In this document: positions 6,167-9,686 of the stretch, one piece after another
Layout of the letters: every line of letters begins with the position of its first letter
Position numbering within the stretch: position 1 is the first letter of the stretch
From: Methylococcaceae bacterium UBA4132
GTDB taxonomy: Bacteria; Pseudomonadota; Gammaproteobacteria; Methylococcales; Methylomonadaceae
Reading direction: 5' to 3'
Assembly (NCBI GenBank): GCA_002380945.1
Contig: DFWO01000034.1
Location: 1 to 9,686, forward strand
Length of the DNA stretch: 9,686 nucleotides
Notes under the pieces: model-generated
The model's input: only the letters and a program-made list of their open reading frames with translations
Told to the model about the DNA's origin: nothing
The model's database searches: none
Position numbers and translations under genes: made by a program

Positions 6167-6197
6167 AAAAAATGTGCCGCCTGCGTCACAAAGCGGC
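6167..6197 (-). terminator. Intrinsic terminator of the 6186-6845 gene
   Basis: On the minus strand GCCGC (6197-6193) pairs with GCGGC (6180-6176) around a 12-base loop, followed after three bases by a six-T run (6172-6167). The stop codon (6188-6186) lies in the loop. This would end transcription of the minus-strand gene series just before the origin region. Confidence 0.55.
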
Positions 6198-6845
6198 TGA
6201 CTTCTTCAGCCGTTCTAACTGGTTGGTTAGCTCTCGAATTAACAATAGTTTGACCTGCTTAGTAATGGGTAAACGGCTATCAAATGCACCCCAGCCATCG
6301 ACTGCCGCCTGAACCCACTTCGGTACATCTTGTTTAGTTATCCCTGTCGCCAGCATCAGCGCATTGAGATAAAAACCCTCTAACGCAATCACCTGTCTTT
6401 TTTTAACACCTGCGTTGGTTGTATAGAAGGCAATTCTAATTAAGTCATTAATACCATACTGTGAATTTAATTCTACAGCATTGCTATGTGAAATTATTTC
6501 TACAGGCGATTGAGCCTGTGTGTGTGAAGATATTTCTACATCCTCTGGCTGCACCTTGTCTTCTACAGTATCGCCTTGTGAAATAGTTTCTACAGGTAGT
6601 TGCGCCCATGCTTGTGAATATATTTCTACAGAATCATTATTGTGCAGTTGATCCCAATGCCAGCCGTAAATAGTTAACTTTACATTGGTTGATAGGTTTC
6701 TGGCGGTACTGATCATACCTAGCGCGTCTTTCGCTTGTTTGATTAATTTTGCCGTCTTGTTTTGGTTTTTTACTGAGTACCCATATAAAGCCGCCAAGGC
6801 TATGCCTAATTGACCCGTGCCATCATAATCATTTTTTACCGTCAT
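6186..6845 (-). CDS. Putative plasmid replication/partition DNA-binding protein, 219 aa
   Basis: ATG at 6845 with AGGA about 7 bases upstream. I do not recognise a named family. Three parts can be seen. Residues 1-68 (KNDYDG, ALGMISTARNLST, IYGWHW) resemble the frameshifted neighbour at 7012-7415, so the two are paralogues. Residues about 72-129 are a repeat region with six VExxxx blocks (VEIYSQ, VETISQ, VEDKVQ, VEISSH, VEIISH, VELNSQ), all using the same GTA GAA codons. Residues about 130-219 (KKRQVIALEGFYLNALML, VPKWVQAAVDGW) look like a ribbon-helix-helix-type DNA-binding end. The repeat region is also an array of 18-bp DNA sites that recur in the gene's promoter, which suggests autoregulation or an origin/centromere role. 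It is the gene nearest the candidate origin. Confidence 0.6.
   Translation of the reverse strand: MTVKNDYDGTGQLGIALAALYGYSVKNQNKTAKLIKQAKDALGMISTARNLSTNVKLTIYGWHWDQLHNNDSVEIYSQAWAQLPVETISQGDTVEDKVQPEDVEISSHTQAQSPVEIISHSNAVELNSQYGINDLIRIAFYTTNAGVKKRQVIALEGFYLNALMLATGITKQDVPKWVQAAVDGWGAFDSRLPITKQVKLLLIRELTNQLERLKKSAAL
6460..6630. repeat. Intragenic array of 18-bp repeats
   Basis: Copies read on the plus strand: TGTGAATTTAATTCTACA (6460-6477), TGTGAAATTATTTCTACA (6487-6504), TGTGAAGATATTTCTACA (6523-6540), TGTGAAATAGTTTCTACA (6577-6594) and TGTGAATATATTTCTACA (6613-6630). A degenerate copy at 6550-6567 keeps only the TTCTACA end. Start-to-start spacings are 27, 36, 27, 27 and 36. Each unit has partial dyad symmetry (TGT..AA..TT..ACA). 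All lie inside the 6186-6845 coding sequence, in the same codon phase. Confidence 0.8.
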
Positions 6846-6855
6846 TGCTCAATCC

Positions 6856-6909
6856 TGTGAAATTATTTCTACAATACTTAACTATACACTTGTGAATATA
6901 TTTCTACAA
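6856..6909 (-). promoter_or_regulatory. Promoter and two operator-like 18-bp repeats
   Basis: TGTGAAATTATTTCTACA (6856-6873) and TGTGAATATATTTCTACA (6891-6908) match the intragenic copies but lie outside the gene. On the minus strand TTGTAG (6909-6904) is followed after 17 bases by TATAGT (6886-6881), a 5/6 match to the -10 box. The distal repeat therefore covers the -35 region, and the proximal one covers the leader up to the AGGA ribosome site. A protein bound to these repeats would block initiation, as expected for autorepression. Confidence 0.6.
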
Positions 6910-7011
6910 CCTTTGATGAGTCATTCCGTTAAATAAGGCATTAAGATGATGGCATTGCCTTAAGCAATTAAAGCGTTAGCCAGACCAGTGATTCAATACT
7001 ACTCTTCACCG

Positions 7012-7415
7012 TTACGCAGTACCGTGATGTTCAAAATGCACTTGGTCATAGTTACCCACAATCTGAACAGACACTTGTTTAGTCTCTCGAATAATCATCT
7101 TACCACCATTAGCCAATGGTGATGCGTCTAGTGGTACTTGTTTGATTAAGGTGTTTGGTTGACGATATTGAACAATGCCTAACGCCTTGAATAGCTCAGC
7201 ATCACACGCGGTCAATTTTTTAACGAACCACTCATAAATCGCCTGTTTATCAGCAGTACTTCTGCTGTTACTAGCAATACCAGCGGCAATCGCTAGTTTG
7301 CAGTAGTCAGACAATCCGCCATTGTGAGTTGGTTTTTTTTAGGCTTTAGTTCTAGCCATTCCAATAGTTCAGTTAACGCGTTACTTAAGCTGGTTTTACC
7401 ATCGTAATTTTTCAT
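7012..7415 (-). CDS. Frameshifted paralogue of the 6186-6845 gene, 134 aa if joined
   Basis: ATG at 7415 opens MKNYDGKTSLSNALTELLEW and in the zero frame stops after 40 residues (TAG at 7295-7293). A shift of -1 at the A8 run (7340-7333) leads into a second frame that runs PTHNGGLSDYCKLAIAAG, STADKQAIYEWFVKKL and on to TAA at 7014-7012. The joined product aligns with the N-terminal domain of the 6186-6845 protein on both sides of the shift (YDG.., then A.G..S..R.ST..K..IY.W....L), so both pieces belong to one gene. Its C-terminus (KMIIRETKQVSVQIVGNYDQ) differs from that of the paralogue. The run ends in A-AAA-AAC, then 6 bases, then a 5-bp hairpin (7325-7311), a layout known for programmed -1 frameshifting. 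A simple one-base indel is equally possible. Function unknown. Confidence 0.55.
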
Positions 7416-7514
7416 TTTATTGGCTCTACTTTTCAGACAAGGTCTATTAAAAACCGTGAATGATACTTCAACCAAAAATAAAAAAATACCTTTATAATCA
7501 AATAGTTATAAGTA

Positions 7515-7532
7515 ACCAGTGACTTAACTGGT
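7515..7532. promoter_or_regulatory. 6-bp inverted repeat, possible operator
   Basis: ACCAGT (7515-7520) and ACTGGT (7527-7532) are perfect inverted arms around GACTTA. The site lies about 100 bases upstream of the 7415 start, near TATAAA-like sequence (minus strand, around 7496-7491), so it could be an operator of that gene's promoter. The rest of 7476-7637 holds no recognisable gene. Confidence 0.3.
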
Positions 7533-7637
7533 GAATTATTATGTATAAACTAATCTAAAAAGCTGTTCTATAGGGCTGTTAAGGTTATAGCCGCAGCCAC
7601 TGTTTTTAGTGACCACACCAGGTTAAACAACCCGCTC

Positions 7638-7829
7638 TTAAGCGGTTGGCATAGTCTTTAGCCTGCCGTATACCGCCTGTGTAGCGGCTGAGTGAGCTTT
7701 ATCGCCTAACCGCTTCTTGTCCGATGTCCAACACTTCGTGCTGTAAAGCGAGCAATTCATCGCTACATAGACTTCCCCAGATTTCTTATCCACCGCCCTG
7801 TCAACAAGGTATTGTTCCCCTCTTGCCAA
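7638..7829 (-). CDS. Small protein of unknown function, 63 aa
   Basis: Open from a TTG at 7829-7827 to the stop at 7638, starting 23 bases after the replication protein gene. No ATG is available upstream before an in-frame TAA, and no clear ribosome site is seen, so the start is uncertain; an internal ATG (MNCSLYSTKCWTSD) would give a shorter form. The product is basic with two Cys in a Ser/Thr-rich segment and an Ala-rich helix (DKAHSAATQAVYGRL). Its composition looks like that of a real protein. Position and strand suggest co-transcription with the replication gene. Confidence 0.45.
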   Translation of the reverse strand: MARGEQYLVDRAVDKKSGEVYVAMNCSLYSTKCWTSDKKRLGDKAHSAATQAVYGRLKTMPTA

Positions 7830-7852
7830 AGTAAGAACGGCTTATAAATGAC

Positions 7853-8821
7853 TTAATGTCGTTGCTGTTTAAATTCCGATCTAAGCCGCTCGTAATAGTT
7901 TCTGGTAGCCTTAACAAGCGGCTGACTGACTGCCACCACATTGCCATAACCCGTGTATTCTCGCCGTGTTGTGGCACGTTCCTTAAGGTTGTAATCCGCC
8001 CAGTTTAGGTCAGTGTATAGACAGCCTCGTTTTTTAAATAACTGATTGCGTTTACCAGACAAAAACCTCAAGGCACCTTGTTTTTCCCTAACCGACATCT
8101 CGCCGTTGAGTTTATAAAAGGCATCGCGGGCTTTCTTAGCTTCGTCTAGTCGGATTAACAATGCGCCTTGAATATGGGGCTGACCGCGCCTTGCCGTTTC
8201 AAATGCGAACCAGAACGCTACCTGATTATCTTTAGGGCGTGACAGGGCTTCGTTTAAGGCTTTTTGAAGTCTGTCCCGCAAATAATCGAGTCTCTTTAGT
8301 TTTTGTGTGTCTATTGCTTGTGTGAGACTGGTAGACTCATTGAAGACAAAGGGGACGAGCCGATAGTGGTTATCGTTGGTGGATTCAAGCTCTGATAAAG
8401 CAAGCTGGTAAAAGTAAGGCTTGGTTCGTTCATCTAATCTACGCCAGGCAGGAAGCTGAAAGGGTAAGTGAATGGGGTTTCCGTCTTCTCCTTCAATAGA
8501 GCTGGTTGTTGTTTCAGGGAATGCGTTTATAAGGGTTGAGATGTGGTGAGACGGTGTTGTTGTATAGGGGGTTGAAGGTGATAAGGGGGAGTGTGTTGAT
8601 GGGGAATAGTAGGATACTAACGCCATCCTAGTTGCTCTCCAGCCATGCAAAGCTGTATCCCTTAGCCCGTGTTGCATACAAGTATTATTAAAAGTCGGTT
8701 TTTTAGCTATTTCTTCGTGTGAATTTGTATTTTTTTTGCGGTCAGCCGCTTCTTTGCATCGCTGCTTTCTTGCTTGGTACGCCTGAAAATTTTTCTCTAT
8801 TCTGTTATCGCAATCTTTCAT
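7853..8821 (-). CDS. rep: HUH-type (HUQ) rolling-circle replication initiator, 322 aa
   Basis: A long, Ser/Thr/Pro-rich and probably poorly ordered N-terminus (1-125) precedes a catalytic half. Motif 2 is seen at 213-223 (GQPHIQGALLI), preceded by FWFAFETARR; its His216 and Gln218 form the metal site in the HUQ variant of HUH. Motif 3 is WADYNLKE (Tyr277, Lys280), the YxxK pattern in which Tyr nicks one DNA strand and stays bound to its 5' end. The layout resembles the inovirus Gp2-like/YagK-YfjJ group of replication proteins. It would start rolling-circle replication of the element. The ATG at 8821 overlaps the preceding small ORF by 17 bases; no strong ribosome site is seen. The nick site was not found with confidence. 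A relaxase-like role is the main alternative. Confidence 0.7.
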   Translation of the reverse strand: MKDCDNRIEKNFQAYQARKQRCKEAADRKKNTNSHEEIAKKPTFNNTCMQHGLRDTALHGWRATRMALVSYYSPSTHSPLSPSTPYTTTPSHHISTLINAFPETTTSSIEGEDGNPIHLPFQLPAWRRLDERTKPYFYQLALSELESTNDNHYRLVPFVFNESTSLTQAIDTQKLKRLDYLRDRLQKALNEALSRPKDNQVAFWFAFETARRGQPHIQGALLIRLDEAKKARDAFYKLNGEMSVREKQGALRFLSGKRNQLFKKRGCLYTDLNWADYNLKERATTRREYTGYGNVVAVSQPLVKATRNYYERLRSEFKQQRH

Positions 8822-8996
8822 TATTAAGCAGTCTCTTGAATTTTGTTGCGGCTGTTACCGTACTGTTTTTTGTTATTTGTCTTTCAGATTTTAAAAGCCT
8901 CCCCACGATGAAAGAACTGTATAGGTCAGCGGTTTTAATTGTTCTAGTTATCGTTAAACTAATAACAATAAGGGAAGTGTCATAGTGGTCAGCCAT
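8805..8996 (-). CDS. Small basic ORF overlapping the rep start, 63 aa
   Basis: ATG at 8996 (or GTG at 9014) to a stop at 8805, overlapping the replication gene by 17 bases in another frame. The product (ADHYDTSLIVISLTITRTIK, ending KFKRLLNNERLR) has a hydrophobic first third and a basic tail. No usable ribosome site is seen at either start. It may be a coupled leader gene of rep, or an out-of-frame piece of the 8954-9088 ORF. No homologue recognised. Confidence 0.3.
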   Translation of the reverse strand: MADHYDTSLIVISLTITRTIKTADLYSSFIVGRLLKSERQITKNSTVTAATKFKRLLNNERLR

Positions 8997-9088
8997 TCCA
9001 GCAGTTGCGACCACATTAAGTAAACGGTGACTGATTTATTGAGACTAAATCCAATAGGTATTGGTAATACCTTGTCAGCTTGATTCAT
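8954..9088 (-). CDS. Possible leader peptide ORF, 44 aa
   Basis: ATG at 9088 with GAG about 7 bases upstream; it reads MNQADKVLPIPIGFSLNKSV and ends in a hydrophobic stretch (LPLLLLV) before TAA at 8956-8954. It lies between the regulator gene and rep and overlaps the next small ORF, so translation of the three could be linked. Plasmid rep genes are often governed by such leader peptides, but nothing here proves that it is translated. Confidence 0.25.
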   Translation of the reverse strand: MNQADKVLPIPIGFSLNKSVTVYLMWSQLLEWLTTMTLPLLLLV

Positions 9089-9136
9089 GGCGTTACTCGA
9101 TATTGTTGATAGGTTCAGTGATCTAGTCAGATGGCT

Positions 9137-9646
9137 CTAATTCCCTTCACCTTTCATATTGGCGATACGCTGAAGAGTGGCAAGTTCTACGCCCTCATTA
9201 GACTTGTCATATTGCTGTACTGCTTTCGAGGTTAGTTGAAGATTTTTATCCATAAAGTACGCGGTTAATATCATAGACATCACCTTATTCAGCTCATCAA
9301 GACTATAAATAGTTCCCAAACGTTCTACCTGTTCTTGAATAGCATTTAAATGCTTCTGGTGAAATAACACCGTGATAGGCGTGTAGTGACTATTTTTTGC
9401 TGACTCCGCCATATAAAGGTCGCGTTGGGTTGTTAAGGACAGCCATTTATTAACGGTTTGAGCGCGGCTCAGTTTTAGTCGTTTTCCAACCTCATCCAAC
9501 GCATCAATCATGTCTCCACTGACCGAAAAGAAGGCTTTTTTTTCCACATCAGCATTAGCTAACTTCTTTCTTGCTCGATAAGCCTTTTGCTTTTCAGCAG
9601 GCGACAGGGGCGATTTTTTATTTTTAACGTTATTCATATCAGCCAT
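9137..9646 (-). CDS. Ribbon-helix-helix-type plasmid regulator, 169 aa
   Basis: ATG at 9646; no clear ribosome site, and a possible -10 (TATAGT, 9669-9664) implies a short leader. The N-terminus LSPAEKQKAYRARKK is the basic entry typical of plasmid copy-control and mobilisation repressors such as CopB-like proteins. It is followed by FFSVSGDMIDALDEVGKRLKLSRAQTVNKWL, a strand-helix-helix pattern fitting a ribbon-helix-helix fold. A second similar unit may follow (TPITVLFHQKHLNAIQEQVERLG). First in the minus-strand series leading to rep, so a repressor of rep expression is the best guess. It could also be an accessory mobilisation protein. Confidence 0.6.
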   Translation of the reverse strand: MADMNNVKNKKSPLSPAEKQKAYRARKKLANADVEKKAFFSVSGDMIDALDEVGKRLKLSRAQTVNKWLSLTTQRDLYMAESAKNSHYTPITVLFHQKHLNAIQEQVERLGTIYSLDELNKVMSMILTAYFMDKNLQLTSKAVQQYDKSNEGVELATLQRIANMKGEGN

Positions 9647-9686
9647 TGTTATAAATTAAAAATACTATAGAAGTTAGGCATTGACG

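Noticed and set aside
6460..6630. CRISPR array
   Set aside because: Units are 18 bp with 9- or 18-base gaps inside a coding sequence; spacing and length do not fit CRISPR repeats and spacers.

Overview
The window looks like an AT-rich gammaproteobacterial chromosome segment that carries an integrated, plasmid-like replicon. The organism is inferred from the YgiD/YceI-type proteins, a TacA-type antitoxin relic and the base composition. A Thiotrichales-like sulfur bacterium would fit, but nothing here fixes the genus.

Left third (1-3720), chromosomal and eroded. A 43-base palindrome (54-96) lies beside a TacA/DUF1778 antitoxin gene (126-524, minus). That gene is split by a 140-base palindromic MITE-like element with about 24-base terminal inverted repeats (272-411). 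A 36-base echo of a tyrosine recombinase 3' end lies at 671-706. Next come a membrane protein (816-1337, plus), an exported Asn/Gln/Met-repeat protein (1494-1832, minus), a 57-residue membrane protein (1902-2075, minus), and a tight pair on the minus strand: a YceI-family periplasmic protein followed by a YgiD/DODA-type dioxygenase.

Middle (3720-5603), recombination and mobile genes. A short but catalytically complete tyrosine recombinase (minus) faces a serine-resolvase C-terminal remnant (plus). A 29-base palindromic site lies between them. Then come two overlapping plus-strand genes of unknown function: the first has its start codon inside a 10-bp hairpin stem, and the second is cut by an in-frame TAG.

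Right half (5604-9686), a replicon-like module. A non-coding stretch holds four DnaA boxes, an AT-rich tract, several inverted repeats and three 11-bp tandem repeats. To its right, all genes are on the minus strand and transcribed toward it: a ribbon-helix-helix-type regulator (9137-9646), two doubtful small ORFs, an HUH/HUQ-type replication initiator (7853-8821), a 63-residue ORF, a frameshifted gene (7012-7415) and its longer paralogue (6186-6845). The most striking signal is an 18-bp repeat (consensus TGTGAAwTATTTCTACA-like). Two copies sit in the promoter/leader of the 6186-6845 gene and five good copies plus one degenerate copy sit inside its coding sequence. The frameshifted paralogue has an A8 run with an A-AAA-AAC heptamer followed by a short hairpin, so either programmed -1 frameshifting or a recent indel is possible.

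Together the right half reads as a replication, copy-control or partition module of an integrative plasmid-like element, with the recombinases in the middle as its likely integration/resolution genes. The exact element borders are not visible.
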